Part shown: positions 20,230 to 28,995 of the stretch, in pieces
Position numbering within the stretch: position 1 is the stretch's first letter
How the letters are laid out: each line of letters starts with the position of its first letter
Origin: an uncultured Lachnospiraceae bacterium
GTDB lineage: Bacteria > Bacillota > Clostridia > Lachnospirales > Lachnospiraceae
DNA length: 64,000 bases
Direction of reading: 5' to 3'
NCBI GenBank assembly: GCA_947629525.1
Contig: CANREB010000001.1
Location: forward strand, 207,734-271,733
Made by a program: the position numbers and the translations under genes
The notes under the pieces: model-generated
Seen by the model: the letters and a program-made list of their open reading frames with translations, nothing else
What the model was told of the DNA's origin: nothing
Databases searched by the model: none

Positions 20230-21126
20230 CTATACGCTCAAATGCTTTCTGACTGTTGTGTAACTTCCTATAAATCCTATGCCTACCCCGATACCTATAC
20301 ATATGGGAATAAGCGTTGCAAACACCTCTTCTACAGGCAGAAACTGAATGAGCGCCGCCATAAACGAATAACTTGACGCAGCGTAAATAACAGCTTCATT
20401 ATAAAGAAAATATACTGCGGCAAGCGGCACAAGCGAACCTATAAAACCTATCAGAATGCCTTCTATCACAAATGGCGCTCTTGCAAAAAAGTCCGTCGCA
20501 CCTATATATTTCATGATCTGTATCTCCTCTTTACGCACCTGTATACCGATAGTAACGGTATTGCTTATAAGGAAGATAGATACAAGGAATAATATCAGTA
20601 TTATGCCTATCGAAACATATCCGATAATCGAATTGACGCCGGTAAGGACCTGTGCCGTAAGCGCTGACTGATTGACCTTTCTTACCCCGTCGATCGTTTC
20701 AAGATATTCAACAAGGTCAGACTGCATCGAAACATCATTCATATATATATCAAAATGCGCACAGTCCTCAAGCGGATTTTCCGTAAAAATGCTTATATCT
20801 CCGAAATCATTTTCTTCAGCAAACTTTGCCCATGTTTCATCTGCGGTAAAATAATCGACTTCATTGACTTCTTCACGGTTCATAAGCATGGCTTTTATTT
20901 CGGCAACTCTCTCATCAGAAACGCCAAGCTCTAAAAGAGCCGTTATGGCAACACGCTGTTCAGCGCTTTTGACCATATGTTCAAAGTTTGTAAGTATCGA
21001 GTAAAACAGACCGAATAAAAACAGGCAGGCTGATATAGTCGCTACCGAAGCAAGCGTAAACCACTTGTTCCTGAAAATATTTTTTATTCCCTGAATCAGA
21101 CTGTAAAATAATGTATTAATCCTCAT
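20230..21126 (-). CDS. ftsX: Cell-division membrane protein FtsX
   Basis: FtsX is the four-helix membrane partner of FtsE that passes ATP-driven shape changes to an external hydrolase. The 298-residue protein has a first helix at about 22-44, an extracellular domain (about 60-170), and three later helices (about 172-200, 222-250 and 262-290). A KEEIQIMKYIGATDFF segment is the conserved cytoplasmic coupling loop. It overlaps ftsE by 11 bp and lies 4 bp before the M23 hydrolase. Confidence 0.95.
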   Translation of the reverse strand: MRINTLFYSLIQGIKNIFRNKWFTLASVATISACLFLFGLFYSILTNFEHMVKSAEQRVAITALLELGVSDERVAEIKAMLMNREEVNEVDYFTADETWAKFAEENDFGDISIFTENPLEDCAHFDIYMNDVSMQSDLVEYLETIDGVRKVNQSALTAQVLTGVNSIIGYVSIGIILILFLVSIFLISNTVTIGIQVRKEEIQIMKYIGATDFFARAPFVIEGILIGFIGSLVPLAAVYFLYNEAVIYAASSYSFMAALIQFLPVEEVFATLIPICIGIGVGIGFIGSYTTVRKHLSV

Positions 21127-21847
21127 CTATATAGCCACCCTTCTCCTCATCACTCACAATGACACCTTTTTTCATGGTGACAACACGTTTCTGCATGTCA
21201 TTGACGATCTCGCGGTTATGGGTCACTACAAGTACAGTAGTGCCGTTATTATTGATCTTTTCCAACAGGTTCATGATCTCCCATGAGTTTTTAGGGTCAA
21301 GATTACCTGTAGGCTCATCCGCAAGAAGGATCTGCGGCTTATTGACAAGCGCACGCGCAAGAGCGACTCTTTGCTGCTCGCCGCCCGAAAGCTGCTTGGG
21401 TCTTGCCTTATACTTGCCCGCCAATCCTACGGTAGACAAAATCGAAGGAACATTTTTGCGTATTTCCCTTCCCGATTTTTGTATGATGCGCTGAGCAAAC
21501 GCAACATTTTCATATACATTCCTGTCTTTTAAAAGACGGAAATCCTGAAATACAACGCCCAAATTTCTTCTGAATTTGGGTATCTGGCGGCGTCTCAGCC
21601 GTACCACATCGGTACCGTTGACTACAATTCTGCCTGACGATGGCAGCAGTTCACGAAGCAGAAGCTTTATCAGCGTTGACTTGCCTGACCCGCTGTCCCC
21701 CACTATGAATACAAATTCTCCTTTATTTATATGCAGATTTACATCATTTAATGCCGGAGCACCTGCCGAATACGCTTTGCTGACATGCTCGAGTGAAATG
21801 ATGGGCGCATTTGACAACTGGCGCCTTTTAGCTGTTGTACGTTTCAA
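21116..21847 (-). CDS. ftsE: Cell-division ATP-binding protein FtsE
   Basis: FtsE is the ABC ATPase of the FtsEX complex. The 243-residue protein shows Walker [11 protein letters not shown], the Q-loop FQDFRLL, signature LSGGEQQR and Walker [13 protein letters not shown]. The start is TTG at 21847, supported by GAGGTGG (21852-21858). No ATG lies nearby. The N-terminal extension ([14 protein letters not shown]) is a short basic tail before the fold. It is followed by ftsX with an 11-bp overlap. Confidence 0.95.
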   Translation of the reverse strand: MKRTTAKRRQLSNAPIISLEHVSKAYSAGAPALNDVNLHINKGEFVFIVGDSGSGKSTLIKLLLRELLPSSGRIVVNGTDVVRLRRRQIPKFRRNLGVVFQDFRLLKDRNVYENVAFAQRIIQKSGREIRKNVPSILSTVGLAGKYKARPKQLSGGEQQRVALARALVNKPQILLADEPTGNLDPKNSWEIMNLLEKINNNGTTVLVVTHNREIVNDMQKRVVTMKKGVIVSDEEKGGYIDED

Positions 21848-21883
21848 ATTTCCACCTCAATATATTAATTATTTATAATGTTA

Positions 21884-22972
21884 TCAGTATTCAAAAGATT
21901 CCATATATTTCATATAGCGCACTACCATAAGAGCTATTTTGAATGTGATCGCATCCTCAAATACCCTGAGGTCAAGCCCCGTGCTCTTCTGAAGCTTATC
22001 AAGACGATACACAAGAGTATTCCTGTGAATAAAAAGCTGCCTTGAAGTCTCGGATACGTTCAATGAATTTTCAAAGAACTTATTAATGGTCGTGAGCGTC
22101 TCTTCATCAAATTCATCGGGGCTTTTACCGCCAAAGATCTCTTTTATGAACATTTTGCAGAGCGGTATCGGAAGCTGATATATCAGTCTTCCTATGCCAA
22201 GCTCACTGTACGCTATTATATCCCTTTCCGCAAAAAATATCTTTCCCACGTCAAGAGCCATCTTAGCCTCTTTATAAGAACGGCTGACTTCCTTTATCTC
22301 CTTGACATTCGTACCGTATGATATGCGCGCGTCTTTTATGCCCTCTTTCGCAAGGCACTCCTCAATCGCTCTCGCGTATTTATCAATATCACGGTTGCTC
22401 TCATTGTCCGCTATCTCTTTGACCACTATCACGTTGTTCTCATCAACAGCAGTCACAAAATCCCTTCCGTTCTGCCCGAAGCTTTCACGGATCTTCTCAA
22501 GGATATTCGCGTCCTTCCCGTTTGGCGACTCAACTATCAGTACAGCACGCTTAACGTCTGTCTGAATATGGAGTTTTTTTGAGCGGCTGTATATATCTAC
22601 CAGCAGCAGATTATCGAGCAGGAGATTTTTAATGAAATTGTCCTTATCAAATCTTTCCTTGTAGGCGATCATAAGATTTTGCAGTTGAAAAGCTGCCATC
22701 TTACCTACCATATAGGCATTTTCGCCCGCATCATTCGCTATCAGTATGTACTCAAGCTGCTGTTCGTCATAAATCTTGAAAAACTGGCAGCCCTGTATCT
22801 CCTGACTCTCCGCAGCCGACCTGACGAACTCAAGAACCGAGTTCTCAAAGCTGCTGCCTGTCGCCTTAGTCGAAGCAACTATCTTGCCGTCAACATCCGC
22901 AACAAACAACTCCACTCTGGCTATAGCCTTAATCCCCTCAATGGTATTCTGCATAATCTGATTAGAAATCAT
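21884..22972 (-). CDS. PucR/CdaR-type transcriptional regulator
   Basis: The 362-residue protein has an N-terminal putative sugar-diacid-recognition-like sensory domain (about 1-130), a GGDEF-like degenerate middle (about 135-255) and a C-terminal PucR helix-turn-helix. The latter is recognised by NVSETSRQLFIHRNTLVYRL. Such proteins regulate uptake and use of sugar acids or purines in other bacteria, but no such target lies beside it. It precedes ftsE by 36 bp on the same strand, so it might be the first gene of the division operon; its target is unknown. Confidence 0.85.
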   Translation of the reverse strand: MISNQIMQNTIEGIKAIARVELFVADVDGKIVASTKATGSSFENSVLEFVRSAAESQEIQGCQFFKIYDEQQLEYILIANDAGENAYMVGKMAAFQLQNLMIAYKERFDKDNFIKNLLLDNLLLVDIYSRSKKLHIQTDVKRAVLIVESPNGKDANILEKIRESFGQNGRDFVTAVDENNVIVVKEIADNESNRDIDKYARAIEECLAKEGIKDARISYGTNVKEIKEVSRSYKEAKMALDVGKIFFAERDIIAYSELGIGRLIYQLPIPLCKMFIKEIFGGKSPDEFDEETLTTINKFFENSLNVSETSRQLFIHRNTLVYRLDKLQKSTGLDLRVFEDAITFKIALMVVRYMKYMESFEY

Positions 22973-23177
22973 ATGCCACTCTCCTTACTTTTAAAGACAA
23001 AGCGATCTGAATTTTTCCTTATACAATATATACAAAAAAACACATGCATAAATTTGTAGTTTTGTTGCATTATATTTTATTTTAATATATTTCCACAAAT
23101 AAATCCATAGCAAACGCTAACTTTTTTATGCAATTTTGGAAATTTTTAATTTTGTTTATTTTTTGCATTAATTCTGC

Positions 23178-23210
23178 TATAATGTATTCATGTTTAAAAG
23201 TCGATATAAT
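23178..23210 (+). promoter_or_regulatory. Candidate promoter region of yjfB
   Basis: Two TATAAT boxes occur (23178-23183 and 23205-23210). The second overlaps GTCGATAT (23200-23207), which differs by one base from the sigma-D (flagellar) -10 box GCCGATAT. The upstream -35 (TAAA-like) is poor at the needed spacing. A motility sigma promoter would fit a YjfB gene, but this is only suggestive. Confidence 0.3.
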
Positions 23211-23236
23211 ATGTGTAAGGAAAGGAGTGGCAGCAT

Positions 23237-23428
23237 ATGGATATCGCAGGTTTATCAATGGGATTGTCCCAGTCAAGATTTATGAGTGATGTCGGTGTTG
23301 CGGTTCTTGCCAAGTCTTTAGACCAGGCTGAGAATGTAGGCAGTATGCTTACTGATCTGATCGACTCTGCTGCTATGGAGCGCTCTGTCAATCCCGAACT
23401 CGGCGGCAACATCGACATACGTATTTAA
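23237..23428 (+). CDS. yjfB: YjfB-family putative motility protein
   Basis: The 63-residue protein begins MDIAGLSMGLSQSRF, then VGVAVLAKSLDQAEN and a short helix, as in the small YjfB family annotated as putative motility proteins. AAAGGAG stands about 10 bases before the ATG. It is a single gene on the plus strand, between the PucR regulator and cvfB (both minus). No biochemical role is known. The end of the gene is followed by a bidirectional hairpin. Confidence 0.8.
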   Translation: MDIAGLSMGLSQSRFMSDVGVAVLAKSLDQAENVGSMLTDLIDSAAMERSVNPELGGNIDIRI

Positions 23429-23437
23429 ACATCAAGT

Positions 23438-23475
23438 AAAACAGCCCTGATTGTTTATACAGTCCGGGCCGTTTT
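23438..23475. terminator. Bidirectional hairpin between yjfB and cvfB
   Basis: AAAACAGCCC (23438-23447) pairs with GGGCCGTTTT (23466-23475) with one mismatch, followed on the plus strand by TTTTT. The right arm lies inside the last codons of cvfB, so the two convergent genes share it. Confidence 0.55.
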
Positions 23476-24306
23476 TCTTATGCAGTCCTGCTTTATTTCG
23501 ATCGCTCCGTTCTTTAGCAGATTTCCCACGGCACGCTTAAATTCATTCTTGCTCATTCCTGTCTCGCGCTTTATTATCTCAGGCGATGCCTTGTCAGTAA
23601 ACGGAAGTACACCATCATAACGGTCAAACATCTCCATAATGCGCTCAACATCTTTTTTTATCTGAATATGTGCTTTTTCTCTGACGCTCAGATCGATTTT
23701 GCCGTCAGGCTTTATTCCCGTGACTCTTGCACTTATAACGTCGCCGACCTTTATGTCGCCAAACAACTCTTTTTTGGGAATAAGCGCCGAATATTTATTG
23801 TCGACTGCCACAAACGCCCCAAAATTGTCGATAATCTGATAAACCAACCCCTTCGCGACATCATCTTTTTTATAACTGCTGTCACATGAAAGTCTTTCAT
23901 ATACATTCATTGATGCCGCAAGACGGCTGCTCTTATCTATGTATACTGTCACGAGTACTTCATCATTCTCTTTTACCTCTGTGGTCTGTTCTTTGTATGG
24001 GAGCAGTATATCTTTCTCAAGTCCCCAGTCAAGGAAAGCTCCTATTGGAGTGACCTGTGATACGCGAAGCATCCCTGTCTCACCCACGCACAGCTTGGGC
24101 GTATTGGTGGTGGCTATCATCCTGTCGCTTGAATCCTTATAAATGAATACTTCAAGTTCGTCACCTATATTTTTTCCATCAGGAACCTGCTTTTTGGGCA
24201 GCAGTACTCTGTCGTCTGCCGTTTCGCCTGTTCCCTCGGAGAGATATACACCAAAATCAACTTCTTTGACTATCACAAGCTTTTGCTTTTTTCCAAGTTT
24301 AAACAT
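23455..24306 (-). CDS. cvfB: CvfB-type S1 RNA-binding protein
   Basis: The protein has several S1-like OB folds in series (about residues 1-60, 65-130 and 140-205; motifs LCVGETGMLRVSQVTPIGAFLDWG and IDNFGAFVAVDNKYSALIP). A C-terminal winged-helix-type region (GVLPFTDKASPEIIKRETGMS) follows. This is the CvfB/YitL layout, which in staphylococci affects virulence gene expression through RNA. The start at 24306 (MFKLGKK) is preferred because GGGGAAAATA precedes it; an in-frame ATG four codons upstream lacks a ribosome site. The tRNA-Gln gene lies just upstream. Confidence 0.85.
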   Translation of the reverse strand: MFKLGKKQKLVIVKEVDFGVYLSEGTGETADDRVLLPKKQVPDGKNIGDELEVFIYKDSSDRMIATTNTPKLCVGETGMLRVSQVTPIGAFLDWGLEKDILLPYKEQTTEVKENDEVLVTVYIDKSSRLAASMNVYERLSCDSSYKKDDVAKGLVYQIIDNFGAFVAVDNKYSALIPKKELFGDIKVGDVISARVTGIKPDGKIDLSVREKAHIQIKKDVERIMEMFDRYDGVLPFTDKASPEIIKRETGMSKNEFKRAVGNLLKNGAIEIKQDCIRKTARTV

Positions 24307-24346
24307 TATTTTCCCCATTTCTGAATTTTAGTGGTTTTATTGAATT

Positions 24347-24377
24347 TAAAAAGCAACGGATCATATAAAACCGTTGC
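24347..24377 (-). terminator. Intrinsic terminator of tRNA-Gln
   Basis: GCAACGG (24353-24359) pairs with CCGTTGC (24371-24377); the transcript then has UUUUU (24347-24352). It begins six bases after the tRNA 3' end. Confidence 0.8.
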
Positions 24378-24382
24378 CTTAG

Positions 24383-24454
24383 CAGCGCTACAAGGATTCG
24401 AACCTTGAAATGACGGAGTCAGAGTCCGTTGCCTTACCGTTTGGCGATAGCGCT
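24383..24454 (-). tRNA. tRNA-Gln (CUG anticodon)
   Basis: The 72-base cloverleaf is read on the minus strand. The acceptor arm is AGCGCTA paired with TAGCGCT. The D-arm is GCC...GGC, the anticodon stem ACGGA/TCCGT has the seven-base loop CTCTGAC, and the T-arm is CAAGG/CCTTG with TTCGAAT. The anticodon CTG reads CAG codons. The CCA end is not encoded: after the discriminator G come C, T and A. Confidence 0.93.
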
Positions 24455-24487
24455 ATTTATTATCGTGCTCTATGTGGCACATTTGAT

Positions 24488-24516
24488 AGTATATAATACT
24501 TTCATTTAAAATGCAA
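24488..24516 (-). promoter_or_regulatory. Promoter of tRNA-Gln
   Basis: On the minus strand TTGCAT (24511-24516) and TATACT (24488-24493) stand exactly 17 bases apart, about 34 bases before the tRNA 5' end. This is a good sigma-A promoter. Confidence 0.75.
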
Positions 24517-24564
24517 GCACTTTTTTATGGATTTTTTTGGAAATCCCGAATTTATTTATATGAA

Positions 24565-24616
24565 AAATATACAAAACGCGGTGCTGCTGCCGCAATGCAC
24601 CGCGTTTTTACATTTA
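24565..24616 (-). repeat. Palindromic repeat copy 1, acting as glnN terminator
   Basis: AAAACGCGGTGC (24573-24584) pairs perfectly with GCACCGCGTTTT (24597-24608), leaving a 12-base loop. It lies just after the glnN stop codon on the minus strand, and the transcript continues with a U-rich run, so it can terminate glnN. The core (GCGGTGCATTGCG, CAGCAGCA, CGCGTTTT, GTATATTT) recurs at 45749-45825 in the opposite orientation with very few changes, so this is a dispersed repeat and not only a local hairpin. Confidence 0.8.
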
Positions 24617-24620
24617 CATA

Positions 24621-26741
24621 TTAAACCTCGAACATCAGATCACCGTATGTAGGTATAGGCCATACCGAACCGTCAACAAGCATCTCAAGTTTATCGATAG
24701 GCGCTCTGAGTGCCTCCATTGCCGCCTTTACGACATCTTTGTAATAAAATGCCTGTTCCTTAACATCGCCCATAGACGCCGCTTTGGCCTCCTCGTCAAT
24801 AAGCTTGTTAAGTGCCGTTTTAGCTTCCGCAAGGAGTGAATCTATCTTGTTAAGGAGTTCTGTCTGCGCCACTGCCGCAGCCCCCGCTTCCTTTATCGCA
24901 AGAATGGAATTTGCAAGATCACCCTCATATGTAGCTACCGCAGGAATAATGTCCTTACTTGCCATATCAACCATCGTAAGAGCTTCTATATTAATTGTTT
25001 TAGCATATGTCTCATATATGATCTCCTCGCGCGACTCAAGCTCTACACGCGTAAATATGCCAAATTTCTCAAACAATGCCACTGCCTTATCTGTCGTGAT
25101 CGTAGACGCAGCTTCTATCATTGACTTAATATTGGGAAGACCTCGTCTTTCAGCTTCTTTTACCCACTCGTCGGAATATCCGTCGCCGTTGAATACTATT
25201 CTCTGGTGTTTTGTCATGTACTCTTTTATCAAATCATGCACAGCTTTATCAAAACTGCCCTCTGACTTAGCTTTTTCAAGGATGTCAGCCGCCTCGCAAA
25301 ATGCCTCGGCTACGATAGCGTTCAACGTCGTATTCGGGCTTGCGATAGAGTCTGCCGAACCTACCATACGGAATTCGAACTTATTGCCCGTAAACGCAAA
25401 CGGTGATGTCCTGTTCCGGTCAGTTGCGTCTTTCTCAAATTTAGGCAGTGTGGAAACGCCTGCCTCAAGTTTGCCTCCCGCAAGAACTCTTGATGCGTCT
25501 CCTGTCTCGACAAGCTGTTTTACCACATCCTCAAGCTGATCGCCAAGGAAAATAGAAATGATTGCCGGAGGAGCCTCATTCGCTCCAAGCCTGTGATCGT
25601 TTCCCACATCCGATGCGGACTGACGCAGCAGATCCGCATGTATATCAACCGCTTTCATAATGCATGCAAGTACAAGAAGGAACTGGATATTCTTGTTCGG
25701 TGTATCGCCGGGATCAAGAAGATTTACACCGTTGTCAGTTGTGATCGACCAGTTATTATGTTTACCTGAACCGTTTACGCCCGCGTATGGCTTTTCATGA
25801 AGCAGGCATCTTAAGTCATGCTTATAAGCCACGCGCTTCATAGCCTCCATTACAAGCTGATTATGGTCTACCGCGATATTTGCCGTCTCATATATGGGAG
25901 CAAGTTCATGTTGAGCAGGTGCAACCTCGTTGTGCTGTGTCTTTGCCGTAACACCCAGTTTCCACAGCTCCTCATTTAAATCTTTCATATATGCGCCTAC
26001 GCGCTCCTTGATAACGCCGAAGTAGTGATCCTCCATCTCCTGTCCCTTGGGTGCCGGCGCGCCAAAAAGCGTACGTCCCGCAAACATAAGGTCTTTTCTC
26101 TGGAAAAACAAATCTTTGTCCACAAGGAAATATTCCTGTTCCGGTCCTACAGAAGCCGTTACCTTTGTCGCCTCTGTGTTGCCAAACAGTCTTACTATAC
26201 GCAGCGCCTGCTCACTTAACGCTTCCATTGAACGTAAAAGCGGTGTCTTTTTATCAAGCGCCTCGCCTGTATATGAGCAGAAAGCCGTAGGTATGCAGAG
26301 GATCACGCCGCATCCGGACTCTTTTAAGAAGCAGGGAGACGTGATATCCCATGCCGTATATCCTCTTGCCTCAAAAGTAGCACGAAGTCCGCCTGAAGGG
26401 AATGAAGACGCATCAGGCTCGCCCTTAATAAGCTCCTTGCCTGAAAACTCCATCAGCATCCTGCCTTCCTCGTCGGGATGCGATACGAAAGAGTCATGCT
26501 TTTCAGCCGTGATGCCTGTAAGCGGTTGGAACCAATGTGTAAAATGCGTCGCGCCGTTCTCAACAGCCCAGTCCTTCATAGCCTTTGCCACTACATCCGC
26601 TGTCGCCATTTTGAGTTCTCCGCCCTGATTCATTACTCTCATTACTTCCTGAAATACCTTTTTGGGAAGTCTCTCCTTCATTTTTGCGACTGTAAATACC
26701 TTTTCCGCAAAAATCTTTTCCACATTTAAAGCCTCACTCAT
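24621..26741 (-). CDS. glnN: Type III glutamine synthetase
   Basis: GlnN makes glutamine from glutamate, ammonia and ATP. It is the large GSIII form found in Bacteroidetes and Clostridia. The 706-residue length is typical of GSIII and far above the 440-470 of GSI. Landmarks are [18 protein letters not shown], the [13 protein letters not shown] active-site strand, [13 protein letters not shown] with the flexible Asn/Lys loop, and [16 protein letters not shown]. The start at 26741 (MSEALN) is supported by AGAGGAAG upstream; seven more in-frame codons upstream are unlikely. A leader with a terminator hairpin precedes it (26815-26848). Confidence 0.95.
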   Translation of the reverse strand: MSEALNVEKIFAEKVFTVAKMKERLPKKVFQEVMRVMNQGGELKMATADVVAKAMKDWAVENGATHFTHWFQPLTGITAEKHDSFVSHPDEEGRMLMEFSGKELIKGEPDASSFPSGGLRATFEARGYTAWDITSPCFLKESGCGVILCIPTAFCSYTGEALDKKTPLLRSMEALSEQALRIVRLFGNTEATKVTASVGPEQEYFLVDKDLFFQRKDLMFAGRTLFGAPAPKGQEMEDHYFGVIKERVGAYMKDLNEELWKLGVTAKTQHNEVAPAQHELAPIYETANIAVDHNQLVMEAMKRVAYKHDLRCLLHEKPYAGVNGSGKHNNWSITTDNGVNLLDPGDTPNKNIQFLLVLACIMKAVDIHADLLRQSASDVGNDHRLGANEAPPAIISIFLGDQLEDVVKQLVETGDASRVLAGGKLEAGVSTLPKFEKDATDRNRTSPFAFTGNKFEFRMVGSADSIASPNTTLNAIVAEAFCEAADILEKAKSEGSFDKAVHDLIKEYMTKHQRIVFNGDGYSDEWVKEAERRGLPNIKSMIEAASTITTDKAVALFEKFGIFTRVELESREEIIYETYAKTINIEALTMVDMASKDIIPAVATYEGDLANSILAIKEAGAAAVAQTELLNKIDSLLAEAKTALNKLIDEEAKAASMGDVKEQAFYYKDVVKAAMEALRAPIDKLEMLVDGSVWPIPTYGDLMFEV

Positions 26742-26806
26742 TTTTTCTTCCTCTCTTTCCATTATGTATCATAGCGTTGTTTTGTACGCCGTAACCGGGC
26801 GTCTAC

Positions 26807-26848
26807 AAAAAAAATGTTCCAAAAAAAGATTATATTCTTCTTGGAACA
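26807..26848 (-). terminator. Leader terminator/attenuator upstream of glnN
   Basis: On the minus strand TGTTCCAA and TTGGAACA (26841-26848 and 26815-26822) form a perfect 8-bp stem that extends imperfectly into an A/U-rich centre. It is directly followed by eight U (26807-26814), only about 65 bases before the glnN start. An upstream short stem (GAAC/GTTC, 26844-26857) shares bases with the 5' arm, so the two cannot coexist. This is the layout of an attenuator. It could also be a late terminator of the upstream U32 gene, whose stop is 220 bases away. Confidence 0.65.
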
Positions 26849-26883
26849 CCTTCGTTCATGATACTTAAATTATGTTATTTTAA

Positions 26884-26913
26884 AGCAAATCCATTGATGA
26901 ATTGGCTTTTGCT
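26884..26913 (-). other. First hairpin of the glnN leader
   Basis: AGCAAA (26884-26889) pairs with TTTGCT (26908-26913), and inside it CCA pairs with TGG. It lies about 30 bases upstream of the competing hairpin and terminator. Together the elements give a two-hairpin-plus-terminator leader. The hexaloop consensus of ANTAR-controlled leaders is not clearly met. Confidence 0.4.
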
Positions 26914-26950
26914 ATAATTACGATAATATATCTCAGGCAAAAAATCAATA

Positions 26951-27018
26951 CTTTCCTGCAAATTTTATATTTTTTTGACCGTTTTCTGCATTTTGCATAG
27001 ATAAAGCTTGCAGGAAAG
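26951..27018. repeat. 11-bp perfect inverted repeat upstream of glnN
   Basis: CTTTCCTGCAA (26951-26961) is repeated inverted as TTGCAGGAAAG (27008-27018) with a 46-base spacer. It lies between the U32 gene and the glnN leader. It could be an operator pair bound by a dimer on looped DNA, or a transcript hairpin. The rest of the 26742-27071 gap contains the leader hairpins described above and no gene. Confidence 0.55.
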
Positions 27019-27071
27019 CCTGATTTTTGTTGTTTTTAACCACTATCGCCGTCTGCCGGCAGATTTTATTG

Positions 27072-28340
27072 TCAGACCCATGTATACTGTATCGATGATG
27101 TTTTAACAGGCGCGCGCATTATATCATTCTTGGCTGCGCTCTCCGAAAGCTCTGCAAAAAGTATCTGTTTCGAGTGCGGGCAGCTTGGCACTTCATTGCC
27201 CTGCTCATCGTACATCGCAAGCACTTTGGCATTTATGTTTGTACCGTCAGGCTTCATGATCTCAATCGTGTCTCCCACGCTGAACTTGTTTCTCTGTTCA
27301 AACTTTGCGAAACCGCGCCTGTCTGTCTCTTCGACAGTCCCAAGATATACGTACTCATTAACATACGTGCTGTTGTCATAAACCTGCGCGCTTTCATTGG
27401 GCTTGCCAAAGTAAAACCCTGTTGTAAACTTCCTGTAGGTACACTTTGATATTTCCCTGCGGTACCATTCCATATTTTCAAGATATTTTTCTTTGCTTTC
27501 AAAGAAATCGTCTATAGCCTTTCTGTATGTTCTCGCCACGCATGCCACATACAGAGCAGTCTTCATCCTTCCTTCGATCTTAAAGCTGTCTATCCCGCAT
27601 TCGACAAGTTCGGGGATATGTTCTATCATGCAAAGATCCTTGGAATTAAAAATATATGTGCCGCGCTCATTCTCATATACCGGCATATATTCATTCGGTC
27701 TTGTCTCTTCAACCACCGAGTATTTCCAACGGCATGGATGCGTACATTCACCCTGATTGGCGTCCCTGCCCGCCAGATAATTTGACATAAGGCATCTGCC
27801 TGAATATGAAATACACATAGCGCCATGGACAAAACTCTCTATTTCCATTTCATCAGGAATTTTTTCCCGTATCTGCCTTATCTCGTCAAGCGAAAGTTCT
27901 CTTGCGGACACAACGCGTTTTGCACCCTGCTGCCACCAAAACAGATATGTGAGATAATTTGTATTGTTTGCCTGAGTGGATATGTGTATCTCTATCTCAG
28001 GACATATGTCTTTTGCGAGCACAAACATCCCGGGATCGGAAATTATAAGCGCGTCGGGTCTTAATTTCCGCAATTCATCGAAATACTTCGCCGCTCCATC
28101 TAAATCGTAATTATGAGCAAGTATATTAGCCGTCACGTAAACTTTCTTGTTATATCCGTGCACAAATCTGATGCCCTCCGCCATTTCCTCAGGCGAAAAG
28201 TTTTTGGCATTCGCCCTGAGTCCAAATGCTTCTCCGCCTATGTAGACCGCATCCGCTCCAAAAACAACTGCCGTCTTCAAAACTTCAAGACTGCTTGCCG
28301 GAACCAAAAGTTCAGGTTTGCCTTTTCTCACATTAGCCAT
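27072..28340 (-). CDS. U32-family protein, probable tRNA hydroxylation factor (TrhP-like)
   Basis: The 422-residue protein has the U32 signature in MEIESFVHGAMCISYSGRC and NYLAGRDANQGECTHPCRW, with Cys residues that bind an iron-sulfur cluster in relatives. Old annotation calls these proteases. In Bacillus, paralogues beside the methyltransferase TrmR (yrrN, yrrO) hydroxylate U34 of tRNAs with prephenate. Here it overlaps the TrmR-like gene by 8 bp, so I infer the same wobble-uridine pathway. Only one U32 gene is present, whereas Bacillus has two. Confidence 0.88.
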   Translation of the reverse strand: MANVRKGKPELLVPASSLEVLKTAVVFGADAVYIGGEAFGLRANAKNFSPEEMAEGIRFVHGYNKKVYVTANILAHNYDLDGAAKYFDELRKLRPDALIISDPGMFVLAKDICPEIEIHISTQANNTNYLTYLFWWQQGAKRVVSARELSLDEIRQIREKIPDEMEIESFVHGAMCISYSGRCLMSNYLAGRDANQGECTHPCRWKYSVVEETRPNEYMPVYENERGTYIFNSKDLCMIEHIPELVECGIDSFKIEGRMKTALYVACVARTYRKAIDDFFESKEKYLENMEWYRREISKCTYRKFTTGFYFGKPNESAQVYDNSTYVNEYVYLGTVEETDRRGFAKFEQRNKFSVGDTIEIMKPDGTNINAKVLAMYDEQGNEVPSCPHSKQILFAELSESAAKNDIMRAPVKTSSIQYTWV

Positions 28341-28995
28341 AGTACTCTCCCTGTTTTTTTACCGAAAGTGTCACACCGTCTGCTACCGGAAGTATTACCG
28401 TTTCAAGCTGCTCATTATGAGTGAGCGCATATAAATATTCTCTCATGCGGTTGTGTATCGTGCGGTTTCTGCGTGTTACCGCATACTTAGACTCTATAAG
28501 TTCACCCTCCTGAAGTATATTGTCCGACACAAGCACGCCTTTGGGCGACATAAGCCGCAATACATCATCAAGGAAATTTATATATTGTCCCTTTGCCGCA
28601 TCCATAAATATCAGATCATAGCCTTCATCGTCGCAAAGCCCTGACAGCACGTCCGCCGCGTCTCCTTCAATAAGCGTTATCATCCCGCTTTTTCCGAATT
28701 TTTCAAAATTCTCTTTTGCTGTCGGTATGCGCTTTTCATACTTCTCTATCGTAGTGATCGTACAGCCTTCAGGCGCATATTCACTCATAAAAAGCGCCGA
28801 AAAACCTATCGCCGTCCCGACCTCAAGTATACGCCCGGGTCTGCTCCATGTTATCAGGAATTTTAACAGGTTTTGCATTTGGGGACGTATGATAGGAACA
28901 TTTGTCTCTATCGAATAGCGTTCAAGTTCGCACAGGTACTCGGGCATTTCGCTGTCAAACGAATGAAGAAATGTCTGGATCCTGTCGTCTGTCAC
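28333..28995 (-). CDS. trmR: SAM-dependent O-methyltransferase, TrmR-like
   Basis: The 220-residue class I methyltransferase shows motif I ILEVGTAIGFSALFM, the acidic TTIEKYEKR strand end and FMDAAKGQY, as in catechol-type O-methyltransferases. TrmR of Bacillus (YrrM) methylates 5-hydroxyuridine at tRNA position 34 to 5-methoxyuridine. The order MltG-like, this gene, U32 gene is exactly yrrL-yrrM-yrrN/O, which supports that role. It overlaps its neighbours on both sides (4 and 8 bp). Confidence 0.85.
   Translation of the reverse strand: MTDDRIQTFLHSFDSEMPEYLCELERYSIETNVPIIRPQMQNLLKFLITWSRPGRILEVGTAIGFSALFMSEYAPEGCTITTIEKYEKRIPTAKENFEKFGKSGMITLIEGDAADVLSGLCDDEGYDLIFMDAAKGQYINFLDDVLRLMSPKGVLVSDNILQEGELIESKYAVTRRNRTIHNRMREYLYALTHNEQLETVILPVADGVTLSVKKQGEYYG

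Noticed and set aside
21884..22972. Naming the PucR-type regulator cdaR
   Set aside because: It shares only the domain type with E. coli CdaR; no sugar-diacid genes are near and the name also belongs to YbbR.
24784..25539. A 251-codon frame opposite glnN
   Set aside because: It is antisense to an unmistakable type III glutamine synthetase; Ser-rich shadow frame.
26807..26913. A firm call of an ANTAR two-hairpin leader at glnN
   Set aside because: The loops do not show the conserved A and G at the first and fourth hexaloop positions, and no ANTAR gene is in the window. Only attenuator-like structure is claimed.
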